From assembly GCA_008107755.1 (NCBI GenBank), contig VIRH01000089.1, positions 62,001 through 126,000 on the forward strand: a stretch of DNA of 64,000 nt, read 5' to 3'. A model generated the notes under the pieces. It was not told the origin of the DNA. It saw nothing but the letters and a program-made list of their open reading frames with translations, and made no database searches. The stretch comes from Rhodobacterales bacterium (GTDB taxonomy: Bacteria > Pseudomonadota > Alphaproteobacteria > Rhizobiales > Stappiaceae). Below, piece by piece: positions 39,511 through 46,765 of the stretch. Both the position numbers and the translations under genes were made by a program. Within the stretch, counting starts at the first letter, position 1; each line of letters begins with the position of its first letter.

Positions 39511-40223
39511 TGACGCTCGCTCTCAAAGCCCGGTTTCAGACGGTAGGAACGACGGTCGGCTCGAACTTCGGCCGCTGGCTGTTCCTGACGGTCGGTATCA
39601 CGGTTGGCTACTATCTCCTCCTGATGGCCGCGCTTGTGGTCAAATTCGGCAGCCTGCCGAACTACGTTACGGCTTACAACTGGCCTGCGAGCGTCTGGAC
39701 GATCATCCGGTCCACACCATCCTTCAGCGACGTGCCCCCCATCGTCGCTGAGGAGTATCTGCTCGAGTTTGGCTACATGAACTACGACTACGGCCATGGC
39801 ATCTCCGAATGGGCGCTCAATATCCTGCCCTACAAGGTGATTCTCATGGTCATTCTCGCCGGTCTTCTGGCGGCTAATCTGTTGTTGCTGAGGCAGCCGA
39901 ATAGCTGCGCGGCAGGAACCAAACTGCGGGCGGGCGCTGCAAGTGGCCTTGGCGCGGGCTTCGTCGCGCTCACCTCCGCCACCATGAGCTGGGTGGTGTG
40001 CTGCGCAACGCCTACCTGGATCGTCGGCCTCTCGATGCTCGGGCTCGGCACCTCCACGGCGTTCTGGATCGAGCCTGCCGGCCCGTGGCTAAGCGCCGCA
40101 GGTTATCTTCTCCTCGCCCTCAGCGCGCTGGTACTCGCCGGTCCATCCGAAACGCGCACAGCAGTTTCAGAGAAACCCGCCGCCGGTCGCAAAACTCTCT
40201 CCCGCAATGGAGCACACGCATGA
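39507..40223 (+). CDS. Multi-span membrane protein with vicinal cysteine pair, function unknown
   Basis: The 238 residues have about five hydrophobic segments: near 24-46, 108-128, 141-163, 164-188 and 192-212. A polar, probably periplasmic, loop lies between the first two and a basic tail ends the protein. Residues 161-181 read SWVVCCATPTWIVGLSMLGLG. A Cys-Cys pair at the head of a span followed by Pro and a Gly-rich helix recalls MerT/MerF metal permeases, in which a vicinal Cys pair carries the ion. That likeness is short and may be convergent. The gene overlaps the permease before it and the ATPase after it by 4 bases each, so it is made together with the transporter and may be an extra subunit. 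Confidence 0.72.
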   Translation: MMTLALKARFQTVGTTVGSNFGRWLFLTVGITVGYYLLLMAALVVKFGSLPNYVTAYNWPASVWTIIRSTPSFSDVPPIVAEEYLLEFGYMNYDYGHGISEWALNILPYKVILMVILAGLLAANLLLLRQPNSCAAGTKLRAGAASGLGAGFVALTSATMSWVVCCATPTWIVGLSMLGLGTSTAFWIEPAGPWLSAAGYLLLALSALVLAGPSETRTAVSEKPAAGRKTLSRNGAHA

Positions 40224-41074
40224 ACAATCAGGTGGTTTCCCTAAAGGAACACATTCCTCACAGGCCCGCTCCGAAAGCCTTGCAAGACTGCGGCCATATC
40301 GTCATCGAGGACGTCGAGATCGTTTTCGGCAAGGGCACCGACGCCAACCAGGCAGTGAAGAAGACGTCGCTCGATATCACCCCCGGTGAATTCGTTTGCA
40401 TCCTCGGCCCGTCCGGCTGCGGCAAGTCGACCCTTCTGAACTCCATAGCCGGCTACGTCACCCCGTCGAGAGGCAGCGTTCTTGTCGACGGGGTGAAGGT
40501 CACCGGCCCCGGGCCGGAACGCGGCATGGTCTTTCAGCAGTATTCACTGTTTCCCTGGAAAACCATTCGCGAGAACATCGCCTTCGGCCCGAAGGTCGCC
40601 GGGCGCTCCAGTGTCGAATGCAGCTCCATAGCCAACACCTTTCTGGAGATGGTGGGCCTTTCCAAGTTCGCCGACAAATATCCGGCGGAACTCTCCGGCG
40701 GCATGCAGCAGCGCGTCGGCATCGCTCGTGCGCTCGCAAATTACCCGTCCGTGTTGCTGATGGATGAACCCTTCGGGGCGCTCGATGCCCAGACACGCCT
40801 GATGATGCAGGAAAATCTGCTCTCCCTGTGGAGCGAGTTCGGCATCACCGTCGTCTTCGTTACCCATGATGTCGACGAGGCGATTTTCCTGGCCGACCGG
40901 GTGCTGGTCATGAGTGCCAGCCCGGGCTCCATCATTGATGACCTGCACGTGCCGCTTCCCCGTCCGCGCGACCCGGCCATGGCGACCAGTGCAGAGTTCA
41001 TGGCCCTGAAGAAGATCTGCCTCGACCAGATCCGGTCCGAAAGCCTGAAAGCCTTCGAACAGCAGAACAGGTGA
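40220..41074 (+). CDS. ABC transporter ATP-binding protein, TauB/SsuB/NrtD type
   Basis: The 284-residue ATPase has Walker A GPSGCGKST, the Q loop 'GMVFQQYSLFPWKTIRENIAFGPKV', signature LSGGMQQR, Walker B VLLMDEPFGALD and the switch His in 'VVFVTHDVDEAIFLADRVLVM'. All catalytic residues are intact. It energises the importer formed with the permease at 38563. The N-terminal 25 residues before the nucleotide-binding domain are a short extension. The start is ATG 40220, overlapping the membrane-protein stop (ATGA), in place of an upstream open frame without family content. Confidence 0.95.
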   Translation: MNNQVVSLKEHIPHRPAPKALQDCGHIVIEDVEIVFGKGTDANQAVKKTSLDITPGEFVCILGPSGCGKSTLLNSIAGYVTPSRGSVLVDGVKVTGPGPERGMVFQQYSLFPWKTIRENIAFGPKVAGRSSVECSSIANTFLEMVGLSKFADKYPAELSGGMQQRVGIARALANYPSVLLMDEPFGALDAQTRLMMQENLLSLWSEFGITVVFVTHDVDEAIFLADRVLVMSASPGSIIDDLHVPLPRPRDPAMATSAEFMALKKICLDQIRSESLKAFEQQNR

Positions 41075-41079
41075 GCCTC

Positions 41080-41691
41080 ATGTTCAGACAGATTTCCTTG
41101 TACCTTCTGCCGGTCATCATCTTCTTCTTCGCGTGTGTCACGGCGCCGGCCCAGTCCGTCAACGGAGTTATCCTCGACGAGCCGGAGGCCGTCGGCGCGT
41201 TCACCCTGACGGCGCAAGATGGCGAAGCCTTCACGCAGGAGCGTCTGAAAGGACACTGGACGCTATTGTTTCTCGGGTTCACTCACTGTCCGGACGTCTG
41301 CCCATTCACCCTTGCAAACCTGGAAGCCGTCCGCACGGAGCTGTCCCAGCTGATGTCTCCCGACAAGCTTCCGGAGGTTGTTTTCCTCGCGGTCGATCCG
41401 GAGCGGGATGAAGAGCTGCTTGCCGATTATGTCAAGCATTTCGGCATCTCCTTCACCGGCATCACCGGCGAGCGGCCGGAAATCGACAAGCTGGTGGAGA
41501 GCATCGATGGCTTCTACCGCCTCGAAAAATCCGGACCTGGCGACGATGCCTATGACGTCACCCACAGTGCGGCCGTCACCGTGATCAATCCGGACGGCGA
41601 GATTACCGCAAAGATCAGCCCGCCGTTTCACCCGTTCAGCACCGCCACCTATCTTGCCCGTCACATGCGCGGCTTGCCAGCGGTCAACTGA
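41080..41691 (+). CDS. SCO1/SenC/PrrC family copper-binding protein
   Basis: The protein has about 203 residues: an N-terminal membrane anchor or signal (LYLLPVIIFFFACVTAPAQS), then a thioredoxin-like fold with the copper site GFTHCPDVCPFTL (CxxxC) and the distant His in 'DVTHSAAVTVINPDG'. SCO proteins insert copper into, or reduce, the CuA site of cytochrome oxidases and related enzymes. No oxidase gene is in the window. The start is probably ATG 41080, preceded by AGGTGAG; a GTG at 41071 overlapping the ATPase stop is possible. It sits between the ATPase and the PCu(A)C gene in the same operon. Confidence 0.93.
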   Translation: MFRQISLYLLPVIIFFFACVTAPAQSVNGVILDEPEAVGAFTLTAQDGEAFTQERLKGHWTLLFLGFTHCPDVCPFTLANLEAVRTELSQLMSPDKLPEVVFLAVDPERDEELLADYVKHFGISFTGITGERPEIDKLVESIDGFYRLEKSGPGDDAYDVTHSAAVTVINPDGEITAKISPPFHPFSTATYLARHMRGLPAVN

Positions 41692-41715
41692 CCTTCGGCC
41701 CACAAGGAGACACGC

Positions 41716-42255
41716 ATGACCGAAATTGGATCACGTTCAGGATGGATCATTGGAACCGCTGCGCTCGTTGCTCTTCTGGGCACCGCAGTCTTGCCGGCCT
41801 TCGCCGGTGGCGATCATTCCAAACACGAAATGACGCAAGCGGCGCCCGCCATAATGGCGATGAATGCCTTTTCTCCGGCAAGTGCGCCGGGCATCGGCAC
41901 GGCGTCGGCCTACATGATGCTCGAGAACGCAAGCGGCAGCCAGGCGGATCTGGTTGACGTCTCGAGCCCGGCCTTCAACATGGTGCATCTGCACAAGAGT
42001 TCCATGAGCAACGGCGTAATGACGATGGCGCCCGTCGCGCAGCTAACAATTCCTGCCGGCGGCAAGGTGATGTTCGAGCCCGGCGGCCTCCACGTCATGC
42101 TGATGGGCCCCAAGGCGCCGCTGAAACCGGGCGACAGCTTTCCGCTTGTTCTGTCCTTTGCGTCGGGCTCCGAGCTGGAGATCGCGGTTCCAGTAACCAA
42201 AGCCGGCGAGATGCCGGACATGTCGCACGACCACAGTTCGATGAAAATGAACTGA
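41716..42255 (+). CDS. PCu(A)C-type periplasmic copper chaperone
   Basis: The 179 residues carry a signal peptide (cleavage after AFA, near residue 30). A His/Met-rich mature start follows (GGDHSKHEM). The PCu(A)C domain shows the copper ligands His and Met in MVHLHKSSMSNGVM and His and Met in GGLHVMLMGPK (usual H..M...HxM pattern). A second His/Met-rich tail follows (MPDMSHDHSSMKMN). It carries Cu(I) in the periplasm and delivers it to CuA sites together with SCO, encoded 24 bases upstream. Copper-linked tails at both ends strengthen the assignment. Confidence 0.94.
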   Translation: MTEIGSRSGWIIGTAALVALLGTAVLPAFAGGDHSKHEMTQAAPAIMAMNAFSPASAPGIGTASAYMMLENASGSQADLVDVSSPAFNMVHLHKSSMSNGVMTMAPVAQLTIPAGGKVMFEPGGLHVMLMGPKAPLKPGDSFPLVLSFASGSELEIAVPVTKAGEMPDMSHDHSSMKMN

Positions 42256-42265
42256 GGCGGCAGGC

Positions 42266-42916
42266 TTGCATCTGTTCCGGAACTCTAACCCGAAAGCGTT
42301 GTTCGCCCCTCTCGCGCTAGCGGTTGCTGCCGTGCTCTCACCCGGGAAGGGAGAGGCGGGCATGATCGACAAAGACGGCATGGAGCCCTGGGAGATCTGC
42401 GGCATGTGCCATTCTCTGGACGGGATCAGCCCGATGGCGAAGTTTCCGAAGCTCGCCGGGCAGCGCGCCGCCTACATCGAGAAGCAATTCCGTGACATCC
42501 ATGAAGGCCGGCGGACCAACGACGGCGGGCAGATGCAGGCCATCGTCACGGAAGTTGACCCGGATGACCTGCCCTCTATCGCTTCCTACTTCGCGGCTCT
42601 GCCGGCGCCGCCTCCGACAGCGCCCGGGGAAGACACGACAAGCCATGCCGAAGACCTGTTTAACGAAGGTGGTGACGACACACCCGCCTGCCTCACCTGC
42701 CACGGCAGCACATCTTCAGACGTGCCGCTGGCACCCTGGCTGGAGGCGCAACACGAGGAATACCTCGAAAAGCAACTGACCGAATTCAAGCAAGGGGATC
42801 GGACAAACGACCTGGACGGGGTGATGAGGTCCATTGCGGCCCGTTTGTCCGAGAAAGAAATTGCGGATCTTGCGTCCTACATCGCGGCGCAACCCAGGCC
42901 AGAGAGGTCACCATGA
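42266..42916 (+). CDS. Diheme c-type cytochrome (cytochrome c4-like)
   Basis: The 216 residues begin with a signal peptide (hydrophobic FAPLALAVAAVL). Two class I cytochrome c domains follow, with heme motifs CGMCH (near residue 45) and CLTCH (near residue 142). Each is followed by 'KLAGQRAAYIEKQFRDIHEGRRTND' or 'WLEAQHEEYLEKQLTEFKQGDRTND' repeats and a closing 'ASYFAALP' / 'ASYIAAQP' helix; methionines in 'GQMQAIV' and 'GVMRSIA' may be axial ligands. It should carry electrons in the periplasm. The start is TTG 42266 with GAGGCGG upstream, since the nearest ATG (42362) would remove the signal peptide. Its end overlaps the Crp-family gene by 4 bases. Confidence 0.92.
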   Translation: MHLFRNSNPKALFAPLALAVAAVLSPGKGEAGMIDKDGMEPWEICGMCHSLDGISPMAKFPKLAGQRAAYIEKQFRDIHEGRRTNDGGQMQAIVTEVDPDDLPSIASYFAALPAPPPTAPGEDTTSHAEDLFNEGGDDTPACLTCHGSTSSDVPLAPWLEAQHEEYLEKQLTEFKQGDRTNDLDGVMRSIAARLSEKEIADLASYIAAQPRPERSP

Positions 42917-43677
42917 ACAAGATGCTTACCGACCAGAATTCCATGAAAGACGGCGCCGCACCGGACACCGAGCGTGTCTCAGCGGTTTACCTTAGCGAGG
43001 TTCTTTCAGATCTGGATGAGGGAGCCGATTTTCTCGGCCGACTGACCGCAGACGACCTCAGGACTGTCCGCTCCGCCGGCTCCACCACAAGTTTTGGCAA
43101 GGATGAAGGTATCTTCTTTCAAGGGGACCGTCACAACGGCATCTGGCTGATCGAAAAGGGCACTGTGCGCACGTTCTACGCCGGGCCCTCCGGCCGGGAG
43201 ATCACGCTTGCGCTCTGGACGCGCGGACATTTTGTCGGCGGTCCGGAAATTTTCGGCGGCGGCACGCACATGTGGTCAGCCGACGCGCAGGAGGATGTCG
43301 TGCTGCTCTATCTGACCGGACCACGCCTGCGTCAGCTCGTCGATACGATGCCCTCCTTCGCCGTCTGTCTGATCAACGGTCTCGTCGCGAAAGGAAAATG
43401 TTATTCTGCACTGGTTCAAATGCTCGGAACACGTTCTGTTACCGAGCGCCTGGCGCAGCTCCTGATCATCCTTGCGGATACGCATGGCAGGCCGGAGGGC
43501 AACCGGCTGGTAATCGAGAAAAAGATCACGCACGAGCATCTGGCTGCCATCGTCGGCTCGACGCGGCAGTGGGTGACGATGACGCTGGACAAGTTCCAGA
43601 AGAAGGGGCTGATCACGGTGAGCCGCGCCCGAATGACGATCGAAAATTATGAAATGTTGCGCGGCATCGCGCAGTAA
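42913..43677 (+). CDS. Crp/Fnr family transcriptional regulator
   Basis: The 254 residues have a cyclic-nucleotide-binding-like beta barrel at about 40-150 ('FFQGDRHNGIWLIEKGTVRTFYAGPSGREITLALWTRGHFVGGPEIFGG') and a winged helix at about 170-245 with 'VTERLAQLLIILADTHG' and 'ITHEHLAAIVGSTRQWVTMTLDKFQKKGLITV'. No cysteine cluster lies at the N-terminus, so it is not an oxygen-sensing FNR. It is translationally coupled to the cytochrome gene (ATGA overlap) and closes the copper operon, which suggests it regulates that operon. I could not find its binding site upstream. Confidence 0.92.
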   Translation: MNKMLTDQNSMKDGAAPDTERVSAVYLSEVLSDLDEGADFLGRLTADDLRTVRSAGSTTSFGKDEGIFFQGDRHNGIWLIEKGTVRTFYAGPSGREITLALWTRGHFVGGPEIFGGGTHMWSADAQEDVVLLYLTGPRLRQLVDTMPSFAVCLINGLVAKGKCYSALVQMLGTRSVTERLAQLLIILADTHGRPEGNRLVIEKKITHEHLAAIVGSTRQWVTMTLDKFQKKGLITVSRARMTIENYEMLRGIAQ

Positions 43678-43848
43678 CCAAGGCTTACGTGGGAGCGAAG
43701 CAGTTCGTCACGCTTTACTCGAACCGTCACTCCCGCGCGCAATCATTTGAGGAATGATGTGTCCTCTCCCGTCGAGCTTGAACGTCAGCAGAAACAACCA
43801 CCCGCGGTCTCTTGAAGAACTCGGGTACGTTCAGGGCTTCTATCGTAA

Positions 43849-44832
43849 CTACACAACCACGTCCCCTGGGCGCGGTTCCCGTCCTTCCAAAACGGCGACG
43901 AGGTTGTCGATCATACGATTGACTGTCGGTTCGAATGTGTCGGCGGAAACCGCCGCCAGATGCGGCGTGTTGATTGCCGTCTCCAATCCGACAAGCGGGT
44001 TGCCATCCTCGACAGGTTCGCGGGCGAACACGTCGCTGGCGGCGCCGCGCAGATGGCCGCTTTTCAGGGCATCGGCCAGATCCTTTTCCACGACAATGCC
44101 GCCCCTGGCCGCGTTGACCAACAGGGAGCCGGGCTTCATCAGCGCAAGCGTCTCGCGATTGATGATGCCACGCGTTTCGTCCGTCAGCGCGCAATTGAGC
44201 GTCACCACATCGGCTTGCGCGAGCAGCTCCTTCAAGGGCGCATAGGTGACCCCGAGGTCGGCTTCGATTTGCGGCTCTTTGGGCGCTCTTGCGGTATAAA
44301 GTATCCGGCAGTCGAACCCTGCCAAAAGCCTTGCAAGCGCCTTGCCGATAAAACCGAGACCGACGATGCCGACGGTCTTGCCGGTGAGCCGCATGGAAGA
44401 TGCTCCCAGCTCTGCCTTCGGCCAGCGCCCTTGCGCCACGGCGGCATGGCCGCGGACCAGATTGCGGTTGAGGGCCAGGATCATGCCGAGCGTTGTTTCG
44501 GCGACGGCAATCGCATTCGACCCGGTGGTGCGCATAACCCGGACGCCATGCGCGCGGGCGGCTTCGCAATCGATGGCGTCATAGCCGACGCCCCATTTGT
44601 GGATCGCCCGTAGGCCGGGCGTTGCCATCATCTCGGCAGTTACCGTGACATCAGAGACGATTGCGCAATCGGCGCCTTTTAGACTGCTTGCCTGATCCTG
44701 CGGCTCACGCGATGCTGCGGACGACAGCTGCCAGCCGGCCGGCAGAAGAGCCCGGATGCGCTCAAGCCGCTCCGCTGGAACCGGATCGAGAATGACAAGG
44801 TTGATCACATCAGCGGAAGTCATCGGCTTCAT
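43849..44832 (-). CDS. D-2-hydroxyacid dehydrogenase (phosphoglycerate dehydrogenase-like)
   Basis: The 327-residue protein has the D-isomer-specific fold: 'LRAIHKWGVGYDAIDCEAARAHGVRVMRTTGSNAIAVAETTLGMIL', NAD site 'GKTVGIVGLGFIGKALARLLAGF', 'MKPGSLLVNAARGGIVVEKDLADAL' with the catalytic Arg, 'ASDVFAREP' with Glu, and 'NTPHLAA' with His. It oxidises or reduces a 2-hydroxy/2-keto acid with NAD(P); the substrate is unknown. Its ATG overlaps the stop of the gamma-glutamyltransferase gene by 4 bases, so the two work together. The 170 bases after its stop show no clear terminator. Confidence 0.93.
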   Translation of the reverse strand: MKPMTSADVINLVILDPVPAERLERIRALLPAGWQLSSAASREPQDQASSLKGADCAIVSDVTVTAEMMATPGLRAIHKWGVGYDAIDCEAARAHGVRVMRTTGSNAIAVAETTLGMILALNRNLVRGHAAVAQGRWPKAELGASSMRLTGKTVGIVGLGFIGKALARLLAGFDCRILYTARAPKEPQIEADLGVTYAPLKELLAQADVVTLNCALTDETRGIINRETLALMKPGSLLVNAARGGIVVEKDLADALKSGHLRGAASDVFAREPVEDGNPLVGLETAINTPHLAAVSADTFEPTVNRMIDNLVAVLEGREPRPGDVVV

Positions 44833-46505
44833 GCCTTTTTCTCCTCGTCAGGCGCCCGGTCCGGCCAGAAGCGGACGCCCGGGCGAGCGAGCCCACCGCC
44901 GATCCCGACCGCGGTACCGTCCGCACGCCAACACGCAGCGCCGCGAAGACCGCTGTCCTCGAAGGCAATGGCGTTCATGCCGCCGCCGATATGGGGCATC
45001 ACCTTCACGTCGTGTCCTTTTTCGCCCAAGGCCTCCTTGACCGGGGCAAATCGTTCCTCGACTTCCACTTCCTGGCCCTGCGTCCAGATACGCGGCGCTT
45101 CGACCGCTTCCTGAAGGCTCATGCCGTGATCGATCAGATTGACTATGGACTGCATGGCGGACGGGAATATCCGCAGTCCGCCTGGCAGGCCGAGTGCAAA
45201 GCGCGGGGCGCCGTCCTTGCAGATGATCATCGGCGCCATGGAAGTCGGAACGCGTTTTCCGGGTTCAATCGAAAGCGCGTGTCCCGGATGCGGATCGTAG
45301 TTCATCATGTAGTTGTTGGGTATGATCCCCGTTCCCGGAACCATGATGCGCGCGCCGAACAGTCCATTGATGGTGTGCGTGGCCGAGACGATATTGCCGT
45401 CCTTGTCCGCGACCGTGATGTGTGTGGTATCTCGGCTTTCATAGCCGGGTGCTGCTGGCGCGGTGACGCCGAGGCGCTCGCGGCAACTCACGGCATAGTC
45501 CTTTGACGTCAGCCGGTCCACGGGTACGTCCACGAAGTCCGGGTCGCCGGACGCGGCGCGACGGTCTGCAAAGGCCAGTGCGATGGTGCGGGCGAGCAGA
45601 TCGAGGCTCTCGGCGCTGCCAAACCCCATACCCCCAACGTCGTATCCCTCCAGAATGTTGAGCATCTGCGTAATGTGCACGCCGGAAGAGGCAGGCGGCG
45701 GCGGTCCCACGATCTCGAATCCGCGGTAAGAACCGACGATCACGCCGCGTTCTACCGGTCGGTAGGCTTCCAGATCCTCAAGGGTCACCCAGCCGGCATC
45801 CGCACCTCCGGTGGCCATGCGGTCCACCAGCGCGGCTCCCAGAGCCCCGCCGTGAAGAGCTGCTGCGCCGTCCCGGGCGATCAGACGCAGGCTTTCGGCG
45901 TAATCGTGCATGAAGATTCGCTCACCGAAGACCGGTGGACGCCCCTCGGGCATCAGGACTTTCGCGATAACCGGATCTGCGGCGAGATCCTGTCGGAACT
46001 CGTTGATCGACCCGGCCAGGTAATGCGTCGCGAAGAAACCGCGCGAGGCAGCCCGGATGGCCGGCTCCACCAGATCGGCAAAGGGCAGCTTGCCGTGCTT
46101 TTCGTGAAGAAGGCACCAGGCCGCCAGATTGCCGGGCACGGCGACCGCGGACGCCCCGACCGTGTTGCGGCGGTCCTTGACCTCCATGTAGTCCGGCGGC
46201 ACATCGGAAACCGGCTCGTAGATATCCGGTTTCATGCCTTTGGCCGCACAGGCAAGACCGTCCACTACCACGTGGGTCCCGTCGCTGAGGCGAAGATGAG
46301 ACAATCCCCCGCCGGCAATGCCCACCATCATGGGTTCCACAACCGTCAGCGTCAGGAGAGCTGCGACCGCCGCATCCACCGCATTTCCGCCGGCCGCCAG
46401 CATTTCCGCCCCGGCGGAGCTCCCCAGCGGATGGTTCGTTACAACCATGCCACCTGGACCGAAGGCCGGTTTTTTCTCGCATTCAAAGGAAAAAGAGTGG
46501 GGCAT
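44829..46505 (-). CDS. Gamma-glutamyltransferase family protein
   Basis: The 558 residues match the GGT family: 'MVVTNHPLGSSAGAEMLAAGGNAVDAAVAALLTLTVVEPMMVGIAGGG', then autoproteolysis at the Thr in 'ESRDTTHITVADKDGNIVSATHTING' (usual 'TTH.sv.D..Gn.vs.T'), and 'GKRVPTSMAPMIICKDGAP'. It hydrolyses or transfers gamma-glutamyl groups or related N-acyl amides. I see no convincing signal peptide at ATG 46505, so it is probably cytoplasmic, unlike E. coli Ggt, and could act on an imported compound. It is divergent from the dipeptide-type ABC operon over a 260-base shared promoter region and coupled to a hydroxyacid dehydrogenase. Confidence 0.92.
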   Translation of the reverse strand: MPHSFSFECEKKPAFGPGGMVVTNHPLGSSAGAEMLAAGGNAVDAAVAALLTLTVVEPMMVGIAGGGLSHLRLSDGTHVVVDGLACAAKGMKPDIYEPVSDVPPDYMEVKDRRNTVGASAVAVPGNLAAWCLLHEKHGKLPFADLVEPAIRAASRGFFATHYLAGSINEFRQDLAADPVIAKVLMPEGRPPVFGERIFMHDYAESLRLIARDGAAALHGGALGAALVDRMATGGADAGWVTLEDLEAYRPVERGVIVGSYRGFEIVGPPPPASSGVHITQMLNILEGYDVGGMGFGSAESLDLLARTIALAFADRRAASGDPDFVDVPVDRLTSKDYAVSCRERLGVTAPAAPGYESRDTTHITVADKDGNIVSATHTINGLFGARIMVPGTGIIPNNYMMNYDPHPGHALSIEPGKRVPTSMAPMIICKDGAPRFALGLPGGLRIFPSAMQSIVNLIDHGMSLQEAVEAPRIWTQGQEVEVEERFAPVKEALGEKGHDVKVMPHIGGGMNAIAFEDSGLRGAACWRADGTAVGIGGGLARPGVRFWPDRAPDEEKKA

Positions 46506-46765
46506 ATGCGTTCCATCCGGCAAAGTGTTTCGCGTGAGCCTAGCCGGGCGCCTGCAGGATGCCAAAAAGGTAATTTTTTCGGACAGGAAAAGAAAATTTA
46601 TCGGGAACGCCCGCGTGACCTTGCCTGTCGCCGTAAAATTATTTTTTGCTGCGCACAAATTTTTTCAATTGGACATCGAAGGTCCGGATCGCGCGAAATT
46701 CGATGTACAGCCGACGCATGAAGCGGCACAAAAACCTTTCAGTAGCGAACATGGGGTGACCAGCT

